A stretch of 64,000 nt of DNA from Streptomyces sp. DSM 110735 (lineage in GTDB: Bacteria > Actinomycetota > Actinomycetes > Streptomycetales > Streptomycetaceae). Below the pieces are notes generated by a model that did no database searches, had not been told where the DNA came from, and saw only the letters and a list, made by a program, of their open reading frames with translations. Shown one piece after another: positions 1 to 7,366 of this stretch; position 1 is the first letter of the stretch, and every line of letters begins with the position of its first letter. The stretch covers positions 1-64,000 of the forward strand of contig NZ_JACYHF010000022.1 of assembly GCF_016482685.1 (NCBI RefSeq). The letters are read 5' to 3'. The position numbers and the translations under genes were made by a program.

Positions 1-296
1 GACTCTATCAGATCCTTTTCGGTGTCTGACCCCCAGTCAGCGGGGTTTGTCTTCCCGGCCTCGCGGCCGTTCCGACGAGTGAGACTTTAGCGGATTCCCG
101 GCCCCCGAAGCCAATCGGGGTCCTGCGCTCTTTCGAACACGGATTCCTCATTTCGCACATGCGCACAGCAAAACAAGCGACGCGGAAGCGCCGATGTCCA
201 GTGGGCCTTGCGGAATGGCTGTCCGGGGACCGACCGGAGTCGGCTCTCACGTCGGACAACTCGGAGAACATTACGCACCTGGGGAGGGGGTGTCAA
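1..296 (-). promoter_or_regulatory. Probable rRNA operon promoter region, reading leftward
   Basis: Read on the minus strand, this gene-free stretch carries a textbook promoter: TTGACA (296-291), a 17-nt spacer and TAATGT (273-268). Further candidate -10 boxes follow at 89-84 (TAAAGT, with TTGGCT 19 nt upstream) and 7-2 (TAGAGT). The sequence around GATCTGATAGAGT at the very edge matches what I remember of the leader just upstream of Streptomyces 16S rRNA genes, which have several tandem promoters. The inference is that a 16S-23S-5S operon lies just left of the window on the minus strand. No open reading frame here looks real. The promoter boxes are seen directly; the rRNA assignment rests on memory of the leader and cannot be proven inside the window. 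Confidence 0.7.
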
Positions 297-305
297 CCCC
301 CTCCT
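283..305. terminator. Hairpin downstream of proC
   Basis: An 8-bp stem (283-290 pairing with 298-305) lies 20 nt past the proC stop and overlaps the -35 of the leftward promoter. It could end proC transcription before the presumed rRNA promoter region. There is no clear T-run, as is common in Streptomyces. Confidence 0.4.
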
Positions 306-324
306 GCGAAGAATCTTGGTGCGG

Positions 325-1137
325 TCAGTCCTTCGTGCCGGAGGCCAGCTCACGGCTGCGGTCGCGGGCCGCTTCCAGGGCGGCGATGAGGGCGGCGCGC
401 ACCCCGTGGTTCTCCAGCTCGCGGATGGCGTTGATGGTCGTACCGGCGGGCGAGGTGACGTTCTCGCGGAGCTTGACCGGGTGCTCGCCGCTGTCGCGGA
501 GCATCGTGGCGGCGCCGATGGCGGACTGGACGATCAGCTCGTGCGCCTTGTCGCGGGGCAGACCGAGCAGGATGCCCGCGTCGGTCATGGCCTCGACCAG
601 GTAGAAGAAGTACGCCGGGCCCGAGCCGGACAGGGCCGTGCAGGCGTCCTGCTGGTTCTCCGGGACGTGCAGGGTCTTGCCGACGGCGCCGAAGATCTCC
701 TCCGCCGTGGCGAGGTGGGCGGCGGTGGCGTGGCTGCCCCCGGAGATGACGGACATCGCCTCGTCCACCAGGGCGGGTGTGTTCGTCATGACGCGCACGA
801 CCGGGGTGCCCTCGGCCAGGTGCTCCTCGACGAGCGAGGTGGGGATGCCGGCGGCTCCGCTGATGACCAGGCGGTCGGCGGGGACGTGCGGTGCCAGTTC
901 GGCAAGCAGCGTGCCCATGTCCTGCGGCTTGACCGTGAGGATCAGGGTGTCGGCGGTCTTGGCGGCCTCGGTGTTGGTGACTGGGGTGACGCCGTGGCGG
1001 GCGCGGAGTTCTTCGGCGCGCTCGGGGCGGCGGGCGGTCACCAGGAGGTCGGCGGGGGCCCAGCCCGCCCGGATCATTCCGCTGAGCAGGGCTTCGCCGA
1101 TCTTGCCGGTGCCGAGGACTGCGACTTTCTGGCTCAT
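325..1137 (-). CDS. proC: Pyrroline-5-carboxylate reductase
   Basis: ProC reduces 1-pyrroline-5-carboxylate to L-proline with NAD(P)H, the last step of proline synthesis, in the cytosol. The 270-aa product has the N-terminal Rossmann motif VLGTGKIGEALLSG and the family's C-terminal signature around ALSGSGPAYFFYLVEA and NVTSPAGTT. Length is typical for the family. The ATG at 1137 is preferred because GAGG sits 9 nt upstream; an in-frame ATG at 1146 would add three residues. It is monocistronic, with the presumed rRNA promoter region just downstream. Confidence 0.95.
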   Translation of the reverse strand: MSQKVAVLGTGKIGEALLSGMIRAGWAPADLLVTARRPERAEELRARHGVTPVTNTEAAKTADTLILTVKPQDMGTLLAELAPHVPADRLVISGAAGIPTSLVEEHLAEGTPVVRVMTNTPALVDEAMSVISGGSHATAAHLATAEEIFGAVGKTLHVPENQQDACTALSGSGPAYFFYLVEAMTDAGILLGLPRDKAHELIVQSAIGAATMLRDSGEHPVKLRENVTSPAGTTINAIRELENHGVRAALIAALEAARDRSRELASGTKD

Positions 1138-1206
1138 GCGGTTCATCCTCGCACCGGGGGTGCCGGATGCGGGGCGCTGTCCGGTGGGCGGACCCCCCGT
1201 CGGGGT

Positions 1207-1977
1207 TCAGTCCGTGCGGCGGCGCAGGGTGGCCGCGCCGAGGGCGAGGACCAGGAGGGCGCAGCCCGCGACGATCAGGATGTCGCGGAGGAAGACCGTC
1301 GTCATGTCGGTGTGGTGGAGGACCTCGTTCATGCCGTCGACGGCGTACGACATGGGGAGGACGTCGGAGACGGCTTCCAGGGCGGGGTGCATGTCGGGGC
1401 GCGGGGTGAACAGACCGCAGAGCAGGAGCTGGGGGAAGATCACCGCGGGCATGAACTGGACCGCCTGGAATTCCGAGGCCGCGAAGGCCGAGACGAAGAG
1501 GCCGAGGGCCGTGCCGAGCAGGGCGTCCAGGAGCGCGACCAGGAGGAGCAGCCAGGGCGAGCCGGTGACGTCGAGGCCGAGGAGCCAGACGGCGAGCCCG
1601 GTGGCGAGGGCGGACTGGACGACGGCGACGGCGCCGAAGGCGAGGGCGTAACCGGCGATCAGGTCGGCCTTGCCGAGCGGCATCGCGAGGAGGCGCTCCA
1701 GGGTGCCGGAGGTGCGTTCGCGCAGGGTGGCGATGGACGTCACCAGGAACATCGTGATCAGCGGGAAGATCCCGAGCAGGGACGCGCCGATGTTGTCGAA
1801 GGTGCGGGGGCTTGCGTCGAAGACGTAGCGCAGCAGGACCAGCATCAGGCAGGGGACCAGCAGCATCAGGGCGATGGTCCGGGGGTCGTGGCGGAGCTGG
1901 CGCAGGACGCGGGCGGCGGTGGCGGTGGTGCGGCCGGGGTTCAGCGCGGTCGCGGATGCCGGGGTGGTCGTGCTCAT
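1207..1977 (-). CDS. ABC-2 type transporter permease
   Basis: A 256-aa integral membrane subunit of an ABC exporter. About six hydrophobic segments are visible, beginning with LMLLVPCLMLVLLRYVF near residue 40, and the segment ERTSGTLERLLAMP is characteristic of ABC-2 permeases of the DrrB/NodJ type. Its ATG overlaps the stop of the upstream ATPase gene (ATGA at 1977-1974), so the two are translationally coupled and should form one exporter. The substrate cannot be read from the sequence; drug or lipid-linked cargo is usual for this subfamily. A longer in-frame start at 2214 lies inside the ATPase gene and is rejected. Confidence 0.88.
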   Translation of the reverse strand: MSTTTPASATALNPGRTTATAARVLRQLRHDPRTIALMLLVPCLMLVLLRYVFDASPRTFDNIGASLLGIFPLITMFLVTSIATLRERTSGTLERLLAMPLGKADLIAGYALAFGAVAVVQSALATGLAVWLLGLDVTGSPWLLLLVALLDALLGTALGLFVSAFAASEFQAVQFMPAVIFPQLLLCGLFTPRPDMHPALEAVSDVLPMSYAVDGMNEVLHHTDMTTVFLRDILIVAGCALLVLALGAATLRRRTD

Positions 1978-2759
1978 CGGGTCGGCTCCTTGGTGCGGTC
2001 GGTGGCGGCTGCCTGGTCGACGAGGTGGAGGAAGGCTGCCTCGACGGTGTCGGTGCCGGTGCGGGTGCGCAGGTTCTCCGGCGTGTCGTCGGCCAAGACC
2101 CGGCCGTCGCGCATGAGGAGGAGGTGGTCGCAGCGCTCCGCCTCGTCCATGACGTGGGAGGAGACGAGGAGGGTGGTGCCGCGCTCGGCGGCGAGGGTGT
2201 GGAAGAGGGTCCACAGGTCGCGGCGGAGTACGGGGTCGAGACCGACGGTCGGTTCGTCCAGGACGAGGAGTTCGGGGGTGCCGAGGAGGGCGACGGCGAG
2301 GGAGACGCGGCTGCGCTGGCCGCCGGAGAGGTTTCCGGCGAGGGCGTCGGCGTGGGAGGTGAGGTCCACGTCGGCGAGGGCGCGGGTGACGTGGGTGTGG
2401 CGGCGGTCGGCGGCGGCGCGTCCGGGGTCGAGGATCGCGGCGAAGTAGTCGAGGTTCTGGCGGACGGTGAGGTCGTCGTAGACGGAGGGCGCCTGAGTGA
2501 CGTAGCCGAGGCGGTGGCGCAGGGCGGGGTGTCCCGCCGGGTGGCCGAGGACGTCGAGGGTGCCGGTGACCTTGGCCTGGGTGCCCGCGATGGCGCGCAT
2601 CAGGGTGGATTTTCCGCAGCCGGAGGGACCGAGGAGTCCGGTGATCCTGCCGCGGGGGACGGTGAAGCCGAGGGCGTGGAGGACGGTGCGGGGACCGCGG
2701 ACGACGGTGAGGGCGTCGGCGTGGACGGCCGCCGAGGCGGGCGGGGGCTCGTTATTCAT
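1974..2759 (-). CDS. ABC transporter ATP-binding protein
   Basis: A 261-aa nucleotide-binding subunit with Walker A GPSGCGKS (about 44-51), the signature NLSGGQRSRVSLA and Walker B LLVLDEPTVGLD, followed by the switch histidine in LLVSSHVMDEAERCD. It resembles DrrA/CcmA-type exporter ATPases and is coupled to the permease gene by an ATGA overlap. The ATG at 2759 lies inside a perfect 22-bp palindrome. A GTG two codons upstream (2764) is also possible; the only Shine-Dalgarno-like AGGAG lies 17 nt from the ATG, so the true start and any 5' leader are uncertain. The palindrome suggests dimer-binding repression at initiation. Confidence 0.9.
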   Translation of the reverse strand: MNNEPPPASAAVHADALTVVRGPRTVLHALGFTVPRGRITGLLGPSGCGKSTLMRAIAGTQAKVTGTLDVLGHPAGHPALRHRLGYVTQAPSVYDDLTVRQNLDYFAAILDPGRAAADRRHTHVTRALADVDLTSHADALAGNLSGGQRSRVSLAVALLGTPELLVLDEPTVGLDPVLRRDLWTLFHTLAAERGTTLLVSSHVMDEAERCDHLLLMRDGRVLADDTPENLRTRTGTDTVEAAFLHLVDQAAATDRTKEPTR

Positions 2760-2773
2760 CACGTGATGAATAA
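2752..2773. promoter_or_regulatory. Perfect 22-bp palindrome over the ABC transporter start
   Basis: The core ATTCATCACGTGATGAAT is extended by two matching bases on each side, giving 11-bp arms with no spacer. It covers the ATG of the ATPase gene. The symmetry and AT content, rare in this genome, suggest an operator for a dimeric repressor (MarR, TetR or GntR type). No regulator gene is adjacent, so the binding protein is unknown. Confidence 0.6.
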
Positions 2774-2814
2774 TTCTCCTGTGGCGTGGCGCCGTCAAGG
2801 GCGGTGGTACGCGA

Positions 2815-2848
2815 AACGGCGGTCCGGTACGGGTACCGGACCGCCGTT
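2815..2848. terminator. Strong hairpin, terminator of the methyltransferase gene
   Basis: A perfect 16-bp inverted repeat with a 2-nt loop (2815-2830 and 2833-2848) lies 39 nt past the stop of the methyltransferase and upstream of the ABC exporter promoter region, so it should insulate the two co-directional units. Confidence 0.75.
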
Positions 2849-2886
2849 CGTGGGGTCTTCGTGGGTTCTTCGTGGTTCGGGGGGTG

Positions 2887-3675
2887 TCAGTCCTTGCGGG
2901 CGACGATCAGATACACGTCGTACGTCTCCTCGACCACGCCGTCCGGGAAGACCTTCAGGAGGTGGGCGCGCTCCTCGGTCATGAAGGCGGTGCGGTCCTC
3001 CGGCGGGGTGAGGAGGAAGGCGGAGTGGCTGGCGATGTTGGCGAGGTGGACGTCGAGGGGGACGCGGCGGCTCCAGCGGACCACGCGGCGTTCGAAGTCG
3101 AGGCGCCCGCTGGGGTCGGCCAGTCCGGTGCGCTCCGCCGCCTTCCGCGGCTCGGCGGGGATGTCGAGTCCGAAGAAGCGGCCGGTGCGGTCGGCGGCAT
3201 CGGAGATCCACTCGATGTCGACGGCGTCGGTGTTCCACCACAGCGCGAGCGCGCCGTCGGGGCGCAGGACGCGCAGCGCCTCCGGGACCGAGCGGGCGGG
3301 GTCGGTCCAGTGCCATGCCTGGGCGTAGGTGATGAGGTCGGCGTGGTCGTCGGCGACCGGGAGGGCGTTGCCGTCGCCCCGGACCAGGGGGACGTCCGGC
3401 AGGGTCCGGCGGAACTCGGCGGCCATGCCCGCGCCGGGCTCGACGGCGAGGACCCGGGCGCCGCGCTCGTGCAGCAGGCGGCTCGCGATGCCGGTGCCCG
3501 CGCCGACGTCCACGGTCCGGGCGCCGGCCAGGGGGCGACCGGACAGCTCCTCCAGCGCGTCCAGGAGGGCGGGCGGGTAGGAGGGGCGGTTCGCGGCGTA
3601 CTGGGCAGCCGCGGCGTTGAAGGAGTGGGCGCGGGCGGAGGCGGGCGGTTCCTGGGCGGCTTCGCGTGTGGTCAT
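2887..3675 (-). CDS. Class I SAM-dependent methyltransferase
   Basis: A 262-aa protein with methyltransferase motif I VDVGAGTGIASRLL, an acidic residue at the end of the next strand (LAVEPGAGM) and the motif LITYAQAWHWTDP, typical of the UbiE/COQ5-like Methyltransf_11 family. The substrate is unknown. The ATG at 3675 is chosen; an ATG three codons upstream (3684) is in frame. The longer frame reaching 4083 runs antisense through the next gene and is not used. It ends at a strong hairpin. The 150-nt upstream gap is G-rich and repetitive. Confidence 0.85.
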   Translation of the reverse strand: MTTREAAQEPPASARAHSFNAAAAQYAANRPSYPPALLDALEELSGRPLAGARTVDVGAGTGIASRLLHERGARVLAVEPGAGMAAEFRRTLPDVPLVRGDGNALPVADDHADLITYAQAWHWTDPARSVPEALRVLRPDGALALWWNTDAVDIEWISDAADRTGRFFGLDIPAEPRKAAERTGLADPSGRLDFERRVVRWSRRVPLDVHLANIASHSAFLLTPPEDRTAFMTEERAHLLKVFPDGVVEETYDVYLIVARKD

Positions 3676-3684
3676 GCCGACCAT

Positions 3685-3830
3685 GGTGCGCGGGGTGGGG
3701 CGGGTGTCGACAGGGTGCCGGGGGTGTCTGGGGGTGCCCGACGGCGCCGGGGGTGTCCGGGAGTGCCTGGAGGTGTCCGCCGGTGCCCAGGGCTGCCAGG
3801 GGGTCTCCGGCGGGGCGTACCCCCGGCTCC
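3685..3830. repeat. G-rich imperfect repeats between genes
   Basis: The gap holds a run of imperfect units of roughly 11-13 nt built on GGTGTC/GGTGCC with G-tracts (for example GGGGGTGTC and GGGGGTGCC). I see no gene here. It should contain the promoter of the methyltransferase gene, but no convincing boxes stand out. Confidence 0.4.
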
Positions 3831-4343
3831 TTACTTGCCGCGCTTCTTCTTCGCCGGGTTGCCGGTGCGGCGGGTGCGGGTGCGGTCGTGTTCGGCGCGG
3901 GCTTTGTCGTACTCGGCGCGGGCGAGCTTCTCGCCGGGTGCCTCCAGGAAGGAGCGGCAGGCGTAGGCGAGGAGGGAGCCGACGAAGCCGATGGTGAGGA
4001 GACCGCGCAGGGATGCCTGGCGCTCGGGGTCGGGGCGGCGTTCGTAGCTCTGCCAGGTGTTGCCGAAGGCGAGCGCGCTGCACACGGCGAACATGCCGAC
4101 GACCAGGACGGTCACGAAGGAGCCGGTGCCCGCGATCCGGAGCCCCTGGTAGGCGAAGCGCAGGACCAGGCAGGCGACGGCTGCCGCGGCGACGGCGCCG
4201 AGGGCGGTGGCGGCGCGGCGGGCGGCGTAGGCGTCGGTGTGGTCGACCCAGGAGGTGCCGTAGAAGCGCAGGGGTTCGGGGCGGGGGCCCGTGCCGCCGC
4301 CCCCGGCGCGGGTCTCGGGGCTGGTGCCGGTTTCGTCGCTCAC
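3831..4343 (-). CDS. Conserved actinobacterial membrane protein
   Basis: A 170-aa protein starting at a GTG. After a polar N-terminus it has hydrophobic segments near residues 44-65, 72-92 and 113-130, then a basic C-terminal tail ending in KKKRGK with a short coiled-coil-like stretch (EKLARAEYDKARAEHDRTR). It resembles small Streptomyces membrane proteins that databases often label EF-hand domain protein; I see no convincing calcium loop. Function unknown. It is co-directional with its neighbours but separated by gaps, so it probably has its own promoter. Confidence 0.75.
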   Translation of the reverse strand: MSDETGTSPETRAGGGGTGPRPEPLRFYGTSWVDHTDAYAARRAATALGAVAAAAVACLVLRFAYQGLRIAGTGSFVTVLVVGMFAVCSALAFGNTWQSYERRPDPERQASLRGLLTIGFVGSLLAYACRSFLEAPGEKLARAEYDKARAEHDRTRTRRTGNPAKKKRGK

Positions 4344-4386
4344 GGGACGATTATCGCGGGCGGGGGCGGCGGGGTGGGGGTGGGGG

Positions 4387-4740
4387 TCAGGCGCAGCGGG
4401 GGGCGACGTAGCCGTCGCTGCCGGTGTGCACGTAGGCGTCGGAGACGTACTGGCCGCTGCTTATGTTGTCCCAGATGTTCGAGGTGCCGTAGTAGCCGTT
4501 CACCGTCGTGCCCGTGGTCTGGCAGTAGATCTGCACGGACGAGCCCGCGGGCAGCACGCGGATGATGCCGTAGCCGGTGCCAGGGCCGCTGCGGACGTCG
4601 AGGCTGACGCCCGGGGCGATGGGATACGCGGTGGTGGCGGCGGACGGGGCGGCGTTCGCCGGGGCGGCGAGGCCCGTCACCAGGAACAGGGCGCCTGCGG
4701 CGGCGGCCAGCAGGGCGGAGCGGCGGTGCGGGGAGGTCAT
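4387..4740 (-). CDS. Secreted SH3b-domain protein
   Basis: A 117-aa protein with a classical signal peptide (basic N-terminus MTSPHRRSA, hydrophobic core, likely cleavage after ANA near residue 30) followed by one bacterial SH3-like domain (LDVRSGPGTGYGIIRVLP). Two cysteines (in YCQTTG and the C-terminal RCA) could form a disulfide. Such domains commonly bind cell-wall peptides. It is a near-duplicate of the next gene: about 58 of 76 aligned residues of the mature domain are identical by eye. The small spacing suggests tandem duplication. Confidence 0.8.
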   Translation of the reverse strand: MTSPHRRSALLAAAAGALFLVTGLAAPANAAPSAATTAYPIAPGVSLDVRSGPGTGYGIIRVLPAGSSVQIYCQTTGTTVNGYYGTSNIWDNISSGQYVSDAYVHTGSDGYVAPRCA

Positions 4741-4761
4741 GTCGTTGCCTTTCTGGTGGGG

Positions 4762-5007
4762 TCAGCCACAGCGGCCGGCGACGTAGCCGTCGCTGCCGGT
4801 GTGGACGTAGGCGTCGGAGACGTACTCGCCGGGGGCGATGTTGTCCCAGATGTTCGAGGTGCCGTAGTAGCCGGAGACGGTGGTGCCCGGGCTCTGGCAG
4901 TTGATCGAGACCTGGGCGCCCTCGGGCAGGACGCGGACGAGTGCGTAGCCGGTGCCGGGGCCGCTGCGGACGTTCAGACGGACGCCCGGGGCGACGGAGT
5001 AGGACAT
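4762..5007 (-). CDS. SH3b-domain protein lacking a signal peptide
   Basis: An 81-aa protein that is essentially only the SH3b domain (LNVRSGPGTGYALVRVLP), paralogous to the preceding secreted protein and keeping both cysteines. The ATG at 5007 has an excellent Shine-Dalgarno (GGGGGAGG, 6 nt upstream), so this short form is likely genuine. No signal peptide is encoded upstream in frame; the longer frame to 5301 runs antisense into the kinase gene and has no secretion signal. Either the copy is cytosolic, leaves the cell by another route, or lost its signal sequence during duplication. Confidence 0.75.
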   Translation of the reverse strand: MSYSVAPGVRLNVRSGPGTGYALVRVLPEGAQVSINCQSPGTTVSGYYGTSNIWDNIAPGEYVSDAYVHTGSDGYVAGRCG

Positions 5008-5190
5008 GGTCAACCTCCCCCATGGCGCCCTCGGCAGGTGCGGGGCGCCGGTGATTCCTTCGTGGAACTGCACGCCTCCGCACAGGTGTTCGGAACGCGT
5101 ACGCGGAGAGTAGCAAGCCTCCGCCGTCTCGTACGGGCGATCGACTAGGCTCCGAGCGACGCGCGCGGACGAACGGCACGGGGGTGGTCC

Positions 5191-7314
5191 ATGGCGCCAC
5201 AGCGCAGCTCCGGGCCGGACGCGGAACCGGAACTTCCGGAGTACGCCGGTCACTACCGCCTGGAGTCGCGACTCGGGTCGGGCGGCATGGGTGTGGTGCA
5301 CCTGGCCCGCAGCGGTTCAGGAATGCGGCTCGCGGTGAAGGTCGTGCACGCCGAGTTCGCGCGGGACGAGGAGTTCAGGGGGCGTTTCCGGCAGGAGGTG
5401 GCGGCTGCCCGGCGGGTGAGCGGCGCCTTCACCGCGCCGGTGGTGGACGCCGATCCGGAGGCCGAACGGCCCTGGATGGCGACCATGTTCATCCCCGGTC
5501 CGACGCTCGCCGAAGAGGTGAAGCGGAACGGACCGATGGCGCCCGGCGAGGTACGGCGGCTGATGGCCGGGCTCGCGGAGGCGCTGCGGGACATCCACCG
5601 GGTCGGGGTGGTGCACCGGGATCTCAAGCCGGGCAACGTGCTGCTCGCGGAGGACGGTCCGAAGGTCATCGACTTCGGCATCTCGCGCCCCAAGGACAGC
5701 GAACTGCGCACCGAGACCGGCAAGTTGATAGGGACGCCGCCGTTCATGGCGCCCGAGCAGTTCCGCCGCCCCCGTGAAGTGGGTCCGGCGGCGGACGTGT
5801 TCGCGCTCGGCTCGGTGATCGTGCACGCGGCGGCGGGGCGCGGTCCGTTCGACTCCGACAGCCCCTACGTCGTCGCGTACCAGGTGGTGCACGACGAGCC
5901 GGACCTGACCGGCGTGCCCGGCAACCTCGTTCCGCTGGTGCTGCGTTGCCTGGCGAAGGAGCCCGAGGACCGGCCCACGCCCGACGAACTCATGCGCGCG
6001 CTGCGGTCGGTGGCGGCGTCGTACGACACGCAGGCGTTCATACCGGCTCAGCGCGAGGTGCCCCCGGTCGAGGATGCCGGGGACCGCGCGGAGCGCGCCG
6101 GGTCCGGAGAGCCGGGCGAGGAGGCGGCGGGGCGCCTGCGGTGGTGGACGCGTGGCCGGGTCGCGCTCGCGGCGGGCGCGCTCGTGCTGGCCGGGGGCGC
6201 GGGGATCACGGCGGTGCACTGGTCCGGCGCCGAGCGGGCGCCCCGGGTGCGTCCGATGGCCACCGAGGACCGGATCACCGACTGGCGGTCCACGCCGCTC
6301 ACCAAGGGCACCGGCACGCCTCGATGCACGTACGGGTCAGGCGAGTTGCTGTGCATCGCCCCGGGTACGGCGGTCGGGCTCGATCCGCGGGACGGCACGG
6401 TGCGGTGGCGGCGCTCCTTCGCGGGCGCCCGGTGGAGCGATCCGCCGGTGGTGTCGGGCGGGCTGCTCCAACTGCGCGACCAGGACGGCCGGGTGACGGC
6501 ACTCGACCCGTCCTCGGGCGAGACCCGGCTGCGCCGGCAACTGCCCCGGGACACCGGGACGCTGTACGCGGACGGCATCCGACTGGTGAGCGACACCGAC
6601 GGGCGGATCACCGGCACGGACAGCGCCTCGGGGCGGACGGTGTGGCAACACGCGCTGCCGGACCGGGCGTTCCCCCGCCTCTACGCCTTCGGCGCGGACA
6701 CCGGGGCTGTCACCGCGTACGCGACGACCGCCTCCGCCGACGGGAGCGGTACGCGGGTCACCGCGCTCGACCCCGCCTCGGGCGGGCGGCGGTGGAGCGC
6801 GGAGCTGTCCGGTGTGCTTCAACCCGTGGGCGCGGAGGGCGGGTTCGTCTATTTCCTCGCCGCCGATCCGGTCAGCGGCGACACCGACGCGGTGGTGCGC
6901 TACGCGGTGCGGTCCGGCGCGGTGCGCCGCGTACCGCTCCCGGCCGTGGCACGCGGCGCCCGGGCCGTCGTCCGGGACGGGGTGGTGTACCTGCTCTCGA
7001 CGGACGGCGGGGTCGACGCCGTGGACGCGGGTGCGGGCAAGCGGCTGTGGCATCTGGAGACGTCGGTGAGCTGGGGCTCGAGTCCGGTCGCCGACGGCAG
7101 GTATCTGTACTTCTCCGCCGCCGACGGCCGGCTGCTCGCCGTGGACACCCGGCGCGGGAGCCTCGCGGGGCAGACGCGCCCGCGTTTCGGAGCGCGTACG
7201 GACCTGGTGTCGTCGGGGGTGCCGGTGCCGGTGGTCGCGCGGGGCGCGGTGTACGCGGCGGCCCCCGACGGCACGGTGTTCGCCCGGGACACGCGCGATC
7301 CGTCCGGCTGGTGA
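5191..7314 (+). CDS. Membrane Ser/Thr protein kinase with PQQ-like propeller
   Basis: A 707-aa Hanks-type kinase. The N-terminal domain (about 22-275) has the glycine loop LGSGGMGVVHLA, the ATP lysine in AVKVV (K50), the catalytic loop VHRDLKPGNV (D144), DFG (161-163) and APEQF. A single TM segment lies near 323-344. The extracytoplasmic part (about 360-707) has repeated beta-propeller units of the PQQ/YVTN type, with recurring patterns such as VTALDPSSGETRL and VDAVDAGAGKRLWHLE. The layout suits a receptor sensing an external ligand. It is transcribed alone; a TAGGCT -10-like box lies at 5146-5151. A strong hairpin follows the stop. The substrates are unknown. Confidence 0.92.
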   Translation: MAPQRSSGPDAEPELPEYAGHYRLESRLGSGGMGVVHLARSGSGMRLAVKVVHAEFARDEEFRGRFRQEVAAARRVSGAFTAPVVDADPEAERPWMATMFIPGPTLAEEVKRNGPMAPGEVRRLMAGLAEALRDIHRVGVVHRDLKPGNVLLAEDGPKVIDFGISRPKDSELRTETGKLIGTPPFMAPEQFRRPREVGPAADVFALGSVIVHAAAGRGPFDSDSPYVVAYQVVHDEPDLTGVPGNLVPLVLRCLAKEPEDRPTPDELMRALRSVAASYDTQAFIPAQREVPPVEDAGDRAERAGSGEPGEEAAGRLRWWTRGRVALAAGALVLAGGAGITAVHWSGAERAPRVRPMATEDRITDWRSTPLTKGTGTPRCTYGSGELLCIAPGTAVGLDPRDGTVRWRRSFAGARWSDPPVVSGGLLQLRDQDGRVTALDPSSGETRLRRQLPRDTGTLYADGIRLVSDTDGRITGTDSASGRTVWQHALPDRAFPRLYAFGADTGAVTAYATTASADGSGTRVTALDPASGGRRWSAELSGVLQPVGAEGGFVYFLAADPVSGDTDAVVRYAVRSGAVRRVPLPAVARGARAVVRDGVVYLLSTDGGVDAVDAGAGKRLWHLETSVSWGSSPVADGRYLYFSAADGRLLAVDTRRGSLAGQTRPRFGARTDLVSSGVPVPVVARGAVYAAAPDGTVFARDTRDPSGW

Positions 7315-7321
7315 CAACACG

Positions 7322-7352
7322 AAGGGGACCGGTGTCGCGCACCGGTCCCCTT
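7322..7352. terminator. Bidirectional terminator between kinase gene and ilvD
   Basis: A perfect 13-bp stem (7322-7334 with 7340-7352) and a 5-nt loop sit between the convergent kinase and ilvD genes, with A/T-rich ends on both sides. Confidence 0.85.
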
Positions 7353-7366
7353 TCGCTGTCGCCCGG

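Noticed and set aside
8..353. Short minus-strand frames at the left edge (87-88 aa)
   Set aside because: They overlap the promoter region and the end of proC, and have no coding features.
208..2448. Long plus-strand frame of 746 aa over proC and the ABC genes
   Set aside because: Antisense shadow of well-identified genes; Gly/Arg/Asp-rich composition typical of GC-rich spurious frames.
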